This document shows, one piece after another, positions 41,201 to 56,200 of a DNA stretch of 64,000 nucleotides. The notes under the pieces are model-generated. The model was given only the letters and a program-made list of their open reading frames with translations. It did no database searches and was not told the origin of the DNA. Both the position numbers and the translations under genes were made by a program. The first letter of the stretch is position 1. Every line of letters begins with the position of its first letter. This DNA comes from Loripinus fragilis (Eukaryota > Mollusca > Bivalvia > Lucinida > Lucinidae), in assembly GCA_964019695.1 (NCBI GenBank), contig OZ026516.1, forward strand, positions 78,509,018-78,573,017, in the 5' to 3' direction.

Positions 41201-44200
41201 AAAATGATTATTTTTTAAAAGATAAGTTTAAACAAATTCATAATTTTGATATTTTTCAAATAATAATTCCAAAGGAAATAAAAAAAATGTAAAGCCAATA
41301 AATTACATCCACTGAGACTTTATCAAATTTTCAGCCATGGGCCTTCTTCAGGATATTAGAAACAATCTATTCAACTAAGTAGCATCCATGATGACCATAT
41401 GGCTAAACCATCTATGAAGCACTGAAAAATGGGTTTTGCTGTCCTTTATGTATTCAACAAAAGTCTAATTTCTGACCTTTTCATGCAGGTTTTCATCCTT
41501 GTAAAAATACATACTCAGACAATAGTCAAGAAGCTAAATATTTGAAAATTTGATTCACACAACTTTCCTGCCAGAAAAGGTCCAACTTCATAAAGAGTTT
41601 GGACTAGCCTTCTACAACACACCTACCCCAATTTTTATTATTAAAAACAAAATAGCAATATTTTGAATAAAAATGGTATCCTGACGGTACCCAGATGATA
41701 CATTTAAGTCCTTCTTTACTGCCAACAACTAGTTTCGAGGCCTAAACAAGTATCAAAATAAGTTGTTTGCTTCCAGAAACACACCTTTATGTTATTTATG
41801 TCATTTACGTAACATAGTCAACTACACCTTATAAAATCATTTATATTTTGTTCAATAGTTTCATTTAATAATCTTTATAATAAGTATTTAGATTTTAAAT
41901 ACCATGCTCCTAAAAGACAATTAGCTGGCTATTTCAAAACTGCAAACAGCTTGATTATTTCACAAATACTTTAAGAATTTAATGATAACACCAACTAAAA
42001 TGATGAATAAGGAAAGAACATTAAATTTTTCACTTTGAAAGTTAGCATATTAACTTTTAAAAACTAAATAATATGAATATGCTAAGCTATACTTAACATC
42101 GTTTATGATGTAAAATATGTTGTTGTTGCTTGTATGGCAATATGTAACATACATTACAAACTTTAAGACTTACTTCATATACATTGCATAATATCCTATA
42201 TTACGAGGGTCATTTGGAAAGTTCTTAGCATTGCATCATAATTCCACAATGCGTTGATAAAATGCTATCAGATAATGCAATTGGGGAAACTAGAATTCAA
42301 CGGCTACTTGATGGTTTAATTTTTGTCGAAAAAGGACTTAGCGTGCATGTGCAGCGCACGCTCAAAATGAGTAGGGGTATATAAACTGGCGGTAATTTTT
42401 AGCAAAATACTTGGAAAAAAGCAAAGGAAAATTGGGGACCTTATTTGCGATCATGATTTGACAAATAAACGATCTGGTGGCAACTTATTTTTAATAAACA
42501 ATATTATGCGATCACTGCTTGCACGACTACCACATTTACATTGGGAAAATGTTGACTTATAGAGAAATGGTAAATGTTCAAAAATGGGACTTTTTTCGAT
42601 TTTTCTTTAAACTTTTACTAGAAATTGTGTCACTACAGGAGCACGAAAAAAGCCTATTGAGTATATGATTTGCTTTATTTATAGCCGACAATGCATAACA
42701 ATCATTTCGTTGCGCAAAATGTGCGGCTTTATTTGTTCTGTATTCAAGAAAATTATTCCTGTCACTACCCCTACTTTTCAAGAAGTGGGTGGGGTAACTC
42801 AACCCCGCATATTTTGTTGATGGCATAAGAACTTCTCATAGTATTGCGTTAACTATCACAAAATTGATTGATTTCTACTCCCAAGGTATTTTTACTTATT
42901 TGTTTGCCACTGTTTTCAATTGAAATTAACCAGAACGTCAACTCATAGCAAAACTCATTCTGCCCATGGGAAGATTTTAAGAGTTATCTTCCCTTTGTAC
43001 TGGTTTACAAAATTTTTTTGGTTTCAATACAAAGAGCATAAAGTGTGCTTGACAAAAATACCAACATACGTCATTTTTAAACTACGGTCGTTTATAGATT
43101 TTAAAAATATGTGCAATTTGACATGAGATTTTTAGACGTAAAAATAGGCGTATTGTTTTGCTTTTTAAACGGTTTTGGTATTGCTGTTCCGGTATTTATA
43201 TATTAGAAACATCCAATTCAGTCATCAATTGTATAATCATTGTACCAGATTGTGGCCTACCAAATGTTACAAAATGATCTAATTTCATGAACTATTCTTA
43301 ATGTTCTGCACACTTTTCCAAAGGTAAAAAGTTATATTTTCCACTGAAATTTTGCGTTTTCCAGTATACAAACAGTACATGTATTCACAATAATATTATT
43401 CGAGTTTGCATCAGAACATCCTCATGAAATTTGTACTATAACAAAGAAAAAAGGTAGCTCTTTAAAATTGTACCAAACATGATAGGGTTTGTAAATTGGT
43501 TACTGAGATAAAAGACCATGCTAAGAACTTTCCAAATGCCCCTCGTACATGTCATATGGTATTTTATTTTGTTTCAAATTTTTGTGCTAAATTTATAACA
43601 AGATACCAGTTTGTCCTAAAATAAGTATCAGTTCTTTTCAAGAAACTATATCAATATACATTTCATTTACTAAAAATTAAATATTTGAACATTTTATCTC
43701 CTCAAAACATTTATTTTGATTTGTCCAAAAATAAAGATTTCAAAACTCATAAACAAAGAGGATGGGTTCCCATTTTCTGTCAAATTTATAAAATTAACAT
43801 ATAAAACTGTATAACATATATCATAAGGTCTTATGTTTGTCCAAAAAGCTGTCAAAGACAGTGTATAATTGGGTCTGAAAGCTTATATATGGTGGATGTA
43901 GATTTTGTAATATTAACCCTTTGCCCCATATGCTATATTTAGAACATTGCATCATTTTCTATAAATAATTTAAATTTTCAAATATTTTCCAAAAACTATT
44001 TTTACATTTTAATAGTTTTGAAAATATTATGGAAAATGGAACATTTGCTAATCTGATAATAAATTCTCCTCTTGCCCAGTTGATTGCTTTCAAAGTATAA
44101 ACCAAAAAGTTGCAAAAACACTCCTCATTCTTAGCATACATGTATTCAGGCTGCCAAGCTACATCATCAAGATGGCCACCTCAACTATAATTGGTATAAA

Positions 44201-47200
44201 CCATAAGCAATACACATCATGTGTCATATCATGTGTCTGACTCTCATTCAAGAGATGTTTTCTGTAAAAATAGCATATAAAAGTAAAACAGGTGCATGGA
44301 TCAAGGGGCTAATTTGGCCCCCTCTGGAGCCAAAATCTGAAAGTTGCTTTTCAACAATTTATTTTGATATGGTTATTAGAGGAATAAACAAAGTGTAAAA
44401 TTTTGACATTGATTTAACTTTTACAGTTACTATGGCCGACAAAATAGGCTTAAAATAGAGAAATCGCCATTTTGGACCAAATTTATGGCTTTTTGAGACC
44501 GATTTTTTAAGAATTATATATCAGCACAGCTAAGTACCAAAAAATCATTTTAATATGTTGTGTGCTGTGATAATTCTCATCATCTGTTAAAATATCTTTT
44601 TGGTATTTGCTTGTGCTCTATGTTAATTTCTCTGTCAAATGTCTCAAATTTGCTCTAAAATGGCCAATTTCCTATTTCTAGCCTATTTTTGCTGCCATTT
44701 TGTTACCATAGCAACTGTAAAGGTCAAATTTATTCGAGACTTTTACACTTTGGCTATTGTTTTAATAAACTAATAAGAAGAATTTGGTTAAAAACAATTT
44801 TCATTTTTTAGCCTCATAGAGGGGCCAAAATAGCCCCTTAATGCACATACCCCTTTAAAATTGTCGTCTGCTGCAAAATATAGGTGGTGCTTTATGGGTT
44901 AATACTACACAAAGGGTAATAATGCTTTACCTGAGACGCTGTGCTTTTCAGTTTTTCCAGACCATTTTCTAAGCGTATTATTTTGGCTTGAAGTTCTTGG
45001 TTCTTCTTTGACAGCAAATTCTGATACAAGGTTATCTGCTCTAAGAAACTCTTTGGTGTCGTATAGTTGTATCTTCTCTCATTCATCAAATATGTAGCAC
45101 TCATCTCGTTCACAGATTTATGGACATATGACATGAAGAGCGAGATGGAATCACGGGTTTCAGGCTATAAATATACAATTTTAACTTCATTAACCCTTAA
45201 AGCCCCAAGAAAAAATGCATCTGAAAATATCGTCTGCTGAAGTCGTCTGCTGCAAAAAATTGCCAATCATTACTGATGAATTAAGTCTAGAAGCAAACAG
45301 CTTGGACCCAAAAAAGACTGCTCCAATAGGAGCAGTCTGATCTGGGTTCACACTGTTTGCCATAGAGGCTTCTTAAACATTTCAGCAGACAAGAAAAGCA
45401 GACGACTTTTGTTGCGATTGGCACTTTAAGAGCTAAGAGTTCTTAAAACACAAAGTATACTGTATTCAACCTAATAAGCATAATGTGCATAGAACTTTTA
45501 CTAAATTGTATACCTTTTTTAGAAAACAGTGTAGATTCAGATAAGCTGCCGGCAGATCATCAGGATTCACACTGTTTTACATCCATCTGATGAATCCATA
45601 TAATAATGCAATTTTTACCAAATGGAAATCAGAAGTTAATATAGTGTAAAGAACCCATTAATGTTGGCTTATAGGAGAATGTACACTTAGGCCGGAATTT
45701 TTTAACCATTTGATTTACTGGGGAAAAAAATCAGATTAATATTAAGTCAACTGGTCATTTTCAGAGTTGTTTCTTTTAAAGTTTTTTTTTAGTTTTTTTT
45801 AATATCTCCAAAACAAACAGTAAAACTAGTAAGGTTAACCAACAGTCTGTATTAAATCTTTAAACATTTCATCATTTTCCTAAAAATCTGGATGGGACAA
45901 TCACTTTTAACAGTGTCACTCTCAAAAATACACAGACAGAACCTTAACGAAACAAATAATATTTAGAGTCGGCGGATAAAATAAACTAAGAGAGCCAATT
46001 AGCCCTAAATAGCTCACCTGAGTTATATATATATATGTATCTGTTGAAAGCTGGCGATGTCCCTGGTGACACCTGGCCCCAGGGGCATAATTTGAACAAA
46101 ACTTGGTAGAGGTTCTAACTAGGTGATGCTACATACCAATTATCAAGACTTTAGGCCTTATGTTTTCAGACCATAAAAGATTTTTTCATGTTTTCACTAT
46201 GTAAGCCAATGTAAAGCATGTGACCCCAGGGGCGGGCATAATTTGAACAAGCTTGGTAGAGGACCACTAGATGATGCTACATACCAAATATCAAGGCTCT
46301 AGGCCTTGTGGTTTCAGATAAGAAAATTTTCAAAGTTTTCATCTTTAAAATCTTATTTTAGCCTGTGTGACCTAGATATGCAACAGACCAGAACCATTTG
46401 AACAATTTTGAAAGAGGGCCATTTAAGGTTCATTTCTGCGGAGTTTGGTCAAAATCCAGCCAGTAGTTTATGGGGAGATGTCCTTTAAAGCAATTGTTGA
46501 TGACAAACTACAGACATCCAAAAATCACAATAGCTCACCATCTGTTTAAAACTCAGATGGTATCCCTGAAAGAATTTTTCGAAAAAGTTGATTTTGAGAC
46601 GACAAAAAATAGGAAAAATTTCCCAGGGGTCAAAGATTTAAATGTGCATTTGCAGCTATCTACATAGTAGGGCTAATGGTCTACATTTCAAGTAAGGAAA
46701 GTCTTTATTTTTTGAGGGTGACACCATTTAGTGTGTATACATACATGTAACATAATTGTACAGCTTTAATTGTACAGCAAATCAAGTTTCTCTCTGCAGT
46801 AAAGACAATGCTAACTAGCTGTACAATCACAATGCAAGGTCTCAAAGCGGCTTGTACTGCTTGCTATAACAAAATTAATTCTCAGAAAATATTCCACCTC
46901 AACCAATTTAGCAGGACTAGTTAAGGGATAATGAGAATGGTGTATAGAAAGATTATGTTGTGTCAATGAGAATGGTGTATTGAAAAATAATGTCCGACCA
47001 ATGAGAATGGTGGATAGAATGATTATATTCCGCCAATGAGAATGTTGTATAGAAAGATTATGTCCCGCCAATAAGAATGGTGTATAGAGAAATAATGTCC
47101 CGCCAATGAGAATAGTGTATAGAAAGATTATGTCCCACCAATTAGAATGGTGTATAGAAAGAATATGTCCCACCAATGAGAATGGTGTACAGAAAGATTA

Positions 47201-50200
47201 TGTCCCTACAATGAGAATGGTGTATAGAAAGATTATGTCCTGCATATGAGAATGGTGTATGGAAAGATTATGTCCCTAAAATGAGAATGGTGTATAGAAA
47301 GATTATGTCCTGCATATGAGAATGGTGTATAGAAAGATTATGTCCGGCATATGAGAATGGTGTATAGAAAGAATATGTCCCGCATATGGGAATGGTGTAT
47401 AGAAAGAATATGTCCCCCATATGGGAATGGTGTATAGAAAGATTATGTCCTGCATATGAGAATGGTGTATAGAAAGATTATGCTGCGCCAATGAAAATGG
47501 TATATAGAAAGATTATGTCCCACCAATGAGAATGGTGTATAGATACTTTATGTCCCACCAATGAGAATGGTGTATAGATAGTTTATGTCCCACCAATGAG
47601 AATGGTGTATAGACAGATTATGTCCCGCCAATGAGAATGGTGTATAGAAAGAATATGTCCCACCAATGAGAATGGTGTATGGAAAGATTATGTCCCACCA
47701 ATGAGAATGGTGTATAAAAAATAATGTCCAACCAATGAAAATGGTGTATAGAAAGAATATGTCCTGCCCATGAGAATGATGTATAGAAAGATTATGTACC
47801 GCATATGAGAATGATGTATGAATAGATTATATCTCTCCAATGAGAATGGTGTATAGAAAGATTATGTTCCGCCAATGAAAATGGTGTATAGAAAGAATAT
47901 GTCCCACCAATGAGAATGGTGTATAGAAAGAGTATGTCTCTCCAATGAGAATGGTGTATAGAAAGAATATGTCCCACCAATGAGAATGGTGTATAGAAAG
48001 AGTATGTCTCTACAATGAGAATGGTGTATAGAAAGATTATGCCTTGTCAATGAGAATGGTGTATAGAAAGATTATGTCCCACCAATGAGAATGGTGTATA
48101 GAAAGATTATGTCTCGCCAATGAGAATGGTGTATAGAAAGAATATTGTCCCGCATATGAGAATGGTGTATAGAAAGAGTATGTCCAGCCAATGAGAATGG
48201 TGTATAGAAAGTTTATGTCCCACCAATGAGAATGGTGTATAGAAAGTTTATATCCTAACAATGAGAATGGTGTATAGAAAGATTATGTCCCGCATATGAG
48301 AATGGCGTATAGATAGTTTATGTACCAAATATGAGAACGGTGTATAGATAGTTTATGTCCCACATATGAGAATGGTGTATAGATAGTTTATGTCCCACAT
48401 ATTAGAATGGTGTATAGAAAGATTATACCCCACATATGAGAATGGTGTATAGATAGTTTATGTCCCAAATATGAGAATGGTGTATAGATAGTTTATGTCC
48501 CACATATGAGAATGGTGGATAGAAAGTTTATATCCTAACAATGAGAATGGTGTATGGAAAGATTATGTCCCTAAAATGAGAATGGTGTATAGAAAGATTA
48601 TGTCCTGCATATGAGAATGGTGTATAGAAAGATTATGTCCGGCATTTGAGAATGGTGTATAGATAGAATATGTCCCGCATATGGGAATGGTGTATAGAAA
48701 GAATATGTCCCCCATATGGGAATGGTGTATAGAAAGATTATGTCCTGCATATGAGAATGGTGTATAGAAAGATTATGTTGCGCCAATGAAAATGGTATAT
48801 AGAAAGATTATGTCCCACCAATGAGAATGGTGTATAGATACTTTATGTCCCACCAATGAGAATGGTGTATAGATAGTTTATGTCCCACCAATGAGAATGG
48901 TGTATAGAAAGATTATGTCCCGCCAATGAGAATGGTGTATAGAAAGAATATGTCCCACCAATGAGAATGGTGTATGGAAAGATTATGTCCCACCAATGAG
49001 AATGGTGTATAAAAAATAATGTCCAACCAATGAAAATGGTGTATAGAAAGAATATGTCCTGCCCATGAGAATGATGTATAGAAAGATTATGTATCGCATA
49101 TGAGAATGATGTATGAATAGATTATATCTCTCCAATGAGAATGGTGTATAGAAAGATTATGTTCCGCCAATGAAAATGGTGTATAGAAAGAATATGTCCC
49201 ACCAATGAGAATGGTGTATAGAAAGAGTATGTCTCTCCAATGAGAATGGTGTATAGAAAGAATATGTCCCACCAATGAGAATGGTGTATAGAAAGAGTAT
49301 GTCTCTACAATGAGAATGGTGTATAGAAAGATTATGCCTTGTCAATGAGAATGGTGTATAGAAAGATTATGTCCCACCAATGAGAATGGTGTATAGAAAG
49401 ATTATGTCTCGCCAATGAGAATGGTGTATAGAAAGAATATTGTCCCGCATATGAGAATGGTGTATAGAAAGAGTATGTCCAGCCAATGAGAATGGTGTAT
49501 AGAAAGTTTATGTCCCACCAATGAGAATGGTGTATAGAAAGTTTATATCCTAACAATGAGAATGGTGTATAGAAAGATTATGTCCCGCATATGAGAATGG
49601 CGTATAGATAGTTTATGTACCAAATATGAGAATGGTGTATAGATAGTTTATGTCCCACATATGAGAATGGTGTATAGATAGTTTATGTCCCACATATTAG
49701 AATGGTGTATAGAAAGATTATGTCCCACATATGAGAATGGTGTATAGATAGTTTATGTCCCAAATATGAGAATGGTGTATAGATAGTTTATGTCCCACAT
49801 ATGAGAATGGTGGATAGAAAGTTTATATCCTAACAATGAGAATGGTGCATAGATAGTATATGTCCCACATATGAGAATGGCGTATAGATAGTTTATGTCC
49901 CAAATATGAGAATGGTGTATAGATAGTTTATGTCCCAAATATGAGAATGGTGTATAGATAGTTTATGTCCCACATATTAGAATGGTGTATGGAAAGATGT
50001 CTAGCAGCCACAGATAATTACTTCAACAGCAGATCTAGAGGCTTTGTCCTCAAGTCTCTGCATGCTGGATAATTTTGCATGCCTTTTTGTTGTCTGCTGA
50101 TATTTATTTTCAATGAATAATTTCAAAAAATTCTTTTAGGAAAACCATCAGAGTGGCATACAGTTTTGATCAATATCGGCCAGATGTTTTGTCATGCCTG

Positions 50201-53200
50201 ATCTGGGTCCAAACTGTTTGCAAAGGTTATCAGCAGAAGACAAAAATTAAATCTATCACTAGCAGGCAAAGAGTTACAACCATATAATGTTTGTTTGTTT
50301 TGTTGCTTTACGTCCCAAGTCAACAGCTATGGTCATTGCGGGACGGTCAGTTGACCTAACCACACTTTTTCCTGGGCAAGCTTGAACAAGCAGTTAACCA
50401 GTACTTTGTGCACATACTTTCGCTTGAAACTGACAACAACCCTTCTTGAATGATTCAGCTGAAGGGAGGAGAATGACCGTAGAAATTATTTCATGATCAA
50501 TCTCCACGAAAGTATGGGACCGGGCGGGGATCGAACTCGCGACCCCTGGATCTGCAGTCAGCCTCGCGTCTGTTGCCAGACACGTTACCGACTGCGCTAC
50601 GCAGCCCAGTAACACAACCATATAACCATATAAAACTAGCGGCAGACAGCATTACTTTCCTGCCAGCCAAGAGTGACAGTGACATCATGTTTTGTTTACA
50701 AAGTTATCAGGGACTTATAATCAATAGATCACTTGTGTATTAATCCTATCTGCAGGATAGAATTAATACACAAGTGATATTTTGATTCTCGTGAGCTGAA
50801 GTGGAGTGTACAAGCTAATGTTTTACTTAACAATTGTAAACTAAATATTACGTCACTGTCACTCTTATTTGGAACGACAGTAGCAAATTTCTTTCAGAAA
50901 ACAAATAAGGATGACTCGCTTTATTGAGTCATTGACTCCCAGGATCCCATCTGAGATCCCTGAGAAGATATCTGTGCATCCTTTGGGACTCCAAAATATA
51001 TTAAACCTAGAAATCAAATAAACTGTATTTAAATCGGGCCCTTTGTGCAAAGCATTTTTGGCTCAATTTTTGTGTGGTACTTTTTATATAATGAAATGTC
51101 TGATAAACATGGAATTTTGGGTCGCTCACCTGAGAATGACTGTTTATAAAGGTATAGGGCCATGAGCTCCCCCTAAGTCCAGCTATGAATTTTGAAATAT
51201 CAGCAGTTTCATTAAGACTTTACAAGGAAAAGTCTCAATTAATTATGTTGACAAAATTAACATGTTACCTCAGGGCGGTGCCACTTTTGGTCCCCAGGGG
51301 CATAATTTGAACAAACTTGGGAGAGGTTCACTAAATGATGCTCCATACATATATAATATCAAGGCTCTATGCTTAGTGGTTTAAGATAAAAAAAATGTTT
51401 TCCCCATATAAGCCTACGTTAAACATAATTATGACCCGCAGGATGTGGCCACTTTTGGCCCCAGGGGCATTATTTGATCAAACTCATCTGATAATGGGAA
51501 CCTTAACACTAAAATCTTCTAAAAAAATAAATCAGTATCAAGGGAGAAAACTTTTTTCTACTAAGCAAGAACTGTGTTGTCTTCCTTTCATTTCCATTTC
51601 ATACAAGATTCCCAAAATAATAGGAAAAACAGTCCACGCCCTCTGGCAGCCATGTTTTTCGACGGATCAATAACATCTAAGCAAACTTAAAAGAGGGTCG
51701 CCCAAGCACCATTAGTGCCAAATTATCTTGAAATCTGACCAGTTGTTTTTGACATGAAGATTTTTTAAGTTTTTCCTGTTGGCTGCCACAGCAACCAGAA
51801 TTCTGCATGGAATGAAAATCTTTTAGCAACTTTGAAAGAGGATCACCCAAGGATCATCATTGTGAAGTTTGGTAAAATTCTACTAAGTGATTTAGGAGGA
51901 GATGTTGTTTTAAGAAATTGTTGACAGACGGACGACATCCTATGATCACAAAAGCTAACCTTGAACCTAGGGCTCAGGTGAGCTAAAAATTTGCAGACGA
52001 CAAAAAAGCATGCAAAATTTTCTGGCATGCCAAGACTCTGACATGATTTAACCCTCATAGAGATGCCTTTTAACACTTTTGCAAACAGAGCAGACCCAGA
52101 TCTGGGTCTACTTTATTTGCTTATGGAAATATGATATATCTGATCCAATACTAGTAATTTCTTTGTTCTATGTACCAACATGAAAGTCTATTTATATAAC
52201 TATTCATAGTCGGTGGAGCCTAGCATAAATATTCATAAAGGAAAAAGTTAAAGAATATCTAAGCTAGAGAGATCGTCTAATCTACTTAACTACATTCTAT
52301 CAGGCCCCCAGATAAGCCTGAGTAATTAAGAATTATTTTTTTCTTATTTCTTGACCCAAACATATGTTATTGATACCAAAAAGAACCATCTCAATAAGAC
52401 AGCTCTTGTGGGCACCCAGAACATAATTTATATTGATGGATATGAAAATAATTCCAATTTTACAGGCAACATAATTGCTTATCTGGACCTATGGTTTCAA
52501 TCTAACTGTACCGCCAATAAATGAAGCTGTAAAGAAAACAATGGATACCGTATATCATTATAATAAATTATAATTGCTTATCACATGACGTCACGTCTGG
52601 TCGTGATATAACGTCATGCAATAAAATCAATGTCACTAAGTGGTTTTCAGATTTAGCAAGTTACATATTGACGACCATTATAACGGTGAAAAGATGGTAA
52701 AATCTTTATGTTTTCACGCCGAAAAATGCAATTTTTAAGTTATTTTAATGCCATGTGATAAAGAGAATCTAACAATCTTGCGGCTCCTGTATTATTGAAT
52801 TTTATAAACTTCTTGCTTTTCCTCAACTCATTTTATAAATTCAATAAAACTTGAGCACTCATGTTAGATCCTCAATATAATGTTCAATATAGCCAGTTTA
52901 ACATGGACTGTGACAATCAAGACAAGCTAATGTTGGTTAGTGTATTACTCACTTTTACAGTAACTGCTCTAAAATTTCAAACACTTTTCTCTTTCTGTTC
53001 TCAATAAAATGTTGGTTATCAGGGATGGAATTCACCAAATGCTTGTCAGAATAGCAAACAGGGAAGACCCTGATCAGACTGCTTCTGAAGATTGTATTTC
53101 GGACGGCGATGAAGCAGTCTTTTCAACATATTTGTAGTTATGAATTCACAAAGCTAATTACTAATATTATAATTAGATTTTTCAAAAACTTAATAAAGTG

Positions 53201-56200
53201 GCATCTTTATATTGGTGATGCATACAATTTAAGATAATCCACTGAAGAGACAATATAGTGCGCAGGGAAATATTTCATGCTTTTTTTGACGTCTGCTGAT
53301 TTTTTTCGAAGTCAACTTTTTTGAAGAAAAAAATTCAGGGTTACCATCTAAGAGTTCAAACAGATTGGATCCAGTTCAGGCCGGACATTTTGTCGCGCCT
53401 GATCTGGGTCAAATCTGTTTCCAAAGGTTATCAGCAGATGAAACTATGTTTCTGTTACCTATTGATCTTTTTTTTCCAAAATAAACCAATTCAAATTTTT
53501 TTTTCAAAAATACCATCAGTGTCAAAAAGTTTGAATCCAAATTAGGTCACTCATTTTGTCGAGCCTGATTTGGGTCCAAACTGTTTGCAAAGGCTATCAG
53601 CAGATGACAAAAGTCACACCTAACAGGCATTTGCTAAGTCTATAATGAAATTAGTTTTTTGCCCATTATAGCAAAAATGTTAGTAAATGTACAATTTACT
53701 TACTGCGAGGTCTGCCTCTTCCAAGAATCTAGCTGACACAGAGATGAGAGCCTCTTCTGGCCATTCATGGAACCAATCAATACTCGTACAGTTAGTAAGG
53801 GCTGGGAACTTCCTGCTACGTACACGGAGGGTGGCACCCACAGGGGAGAAACACAATACAACCTAGCAAAATAAATACTTCATATACAGTCAAACCTGTC
53901 GTAAGCAGCCACTCAAAAGAAGACCAAAAACAATAAATTTAAAGACCGATTATTGCTTAATTCAGGTCGAAAGTATTGCAGAATGCTCACTTGGAGCATT
54001 CTGCAATACTTTCGACCTGTATTAAGCTACCACCTGTCTTTAAGATATTTGTGTCTTTTTTGAGCGGCTGCTTAAGACAGGTTTTACTGTAGCAAAAAGT
54101 TTCTAAAATTGAATTTACTGCTACACCAGAGTAAAATGCCTCATTATCATACGATGTCATTGTTTCTTCAGTGGCTAATGTGATATCATATAGGGTGATA
54201 TGATCACATGTTTATAAATAAAGATGTCTGGTTAAAACAATAAGATAACAAGACGGCAGTCTGAAGAACAGCCATGTCCCCCTCCGCAGAATCACATGAC
54301 CTTGAAGTGTGACCTTGACTTTGAGTGTGCATAGCTGAGTCATGGGTCCTGCACACCAACTCACTAAGAGAAACATTTTAATGATGTTTAATGAAAATCT
54401 GACAGATGGTTAAGGAGATATGGAGCTGACACGAAAATTCAAGGGTAAATCCTATGACCTTGAAGTGTGAGATTGACCTTGAGTCTGCGTAGCTGAGTCA
54501 TGGAGTCTGCACACGGTCTCACTGAGAGGATGATTTGGGTGATGTTCAATGAAAATTGTTTAAAGGGTTCAGGAGATATGGAGTGGACACAAATTAAAGG
54601 GTAAATCACACTACCTTGAAGTGTGACCTTGACCTTGAATCTGCATAGCCGAGTCATAGGTTCTGTACATCCTCTCACTGAGAGGAACATTTAGGTGAAG
54701 TTTAAATGAAAATCATTCAAAGGGTTAAGGAGATATGGAGCAGATAGGAATTGAAGGGTCAATCACATTACCTTGAAGTCTGACCTTGACCTAGAGTCTG
54801 TGTAGACTCAGTTCATATTGAACAGAATGTGTAGAACCTATGACCTTGAACCTATGACCTGTGACCTTGAGTCTAGGTAGCTGGGTCATGGGCTCTGCAC
54901 ACCGTCTCACTGAGGGGAACATTTTAATGAAAATCATTCAAAGGGTTCAGGATATATGGAGCCGACAAGAAATTCAAGGGTTAATCCCTTGACCTTAACC
55001 TGTGACCTTGAATATAGGTAGCAGGGTCTGTTGCTCTGCACACCATCTTTCTAAGAGGAGCATTTGAGTGAAGTTTAATGAAAACGGTTCAAAGGGTTCA
55101 GGAGATATGGAGCAGACATAAAAGTGTTACCCAGGGAATGACAGACTTAATGATGGATGGACAGACGAAGGGCATTCCTATAATCACCAATCCGCTTCGT
55201 GGTGGGGGATAAATAAACAGAATCTTAAACTCATGGTGATTCTGTATGAAATCAATGAAACTAGTAAAAGCTTATTTCATTTATTAAATGACCATGAGTG
55301 TAAGATCCTCTTTTTCTTACTGATCAAATATAATTCAATTTGAAACAAGACCTAACTCTGTTCTGGACCTGCGTTGTCGGTGCACATCTTCAATGTATGA
55401 ACAATCATTATGCAAAGTTCGAATATAAAGGAATGAAATCTGTTTGAGATAGAGATTACACACGAATTACACAATGTAAGCATTCCAAAGGTGGTGTAGA
55501 TGTATAATGTCTAAGTTCAACACTCCAAAATATATTATCAAATGTGCACATGTTCAATGTGTGAACAATCATAATGGAAAGTTTGAATATAAAGGGATGA
55601 AAACTGCTTGAGTTACAGATCACACAAACCAGACACCCCCTAAGCAGAAAAATGTCTAAGTTGAACAGCCCTAAAAATAAGAAAATATTTATCAAATGTG
55701 CACAAAATAGGAGGTGCACATGTTCAATGTATGAACAATCATTATGCAAAGTTTGAATATTAAGGAATGAAAAACTATAATATAAAGAAAATGACCATAT
55801 TCAACATAATAAATGCACATGCACATGCTATTATAAGCATGCACTGGTTTGTGAATGCTATATATCTGAATTGGCGCATTATTAACCTTTAATGCGCCAA
55901 CTGCAACAAAAGTCGTCTGCTTTTCTCGTCTGCTTAAATGTTTAAGAAGCCTCTATGGCAAACAGTGTGGACCCAGATCACACTGCTCCTATAGGAGCAG
56001 TCTGTTCTGTGTCCACACTGTTTGCTTCTATACTTAATTCGTCAGTAATGTTAGGCAATTATTTGCAGCAGACGACTTCAGCAGACGACTTTTTCATATG
56101 CATTTTTTTCTTGGAGCTATAAGGGTTAACATGAATTTATCATGTGGGTGAAAATAATGTGTGTCCTCATCAGCAGCCAGCTTATCTGGATCTACATCAT

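Noticed and set aside
42578..43126. ORFs inside the mariner-like element as transposase
   Set aside because: No helix-turn-helix or catalytic Asp motifs, short, and on opposite strands.
46811..49938. Minus-strand ORFs of 60-121 aa with repeats such as LSIHHSHW
   Set aside because: They are the 35-bp minisatellite cycling through three frames; no start context, no conservation beyond the DNA repeat, and they lie inside a dynein intron.
46931..49998. CRISPR-like array (regular 35-bp periodicity)
   Set aside because: There are no unique spacers between constant repeats; whole units are tandem, and the genome is eukaryotic.
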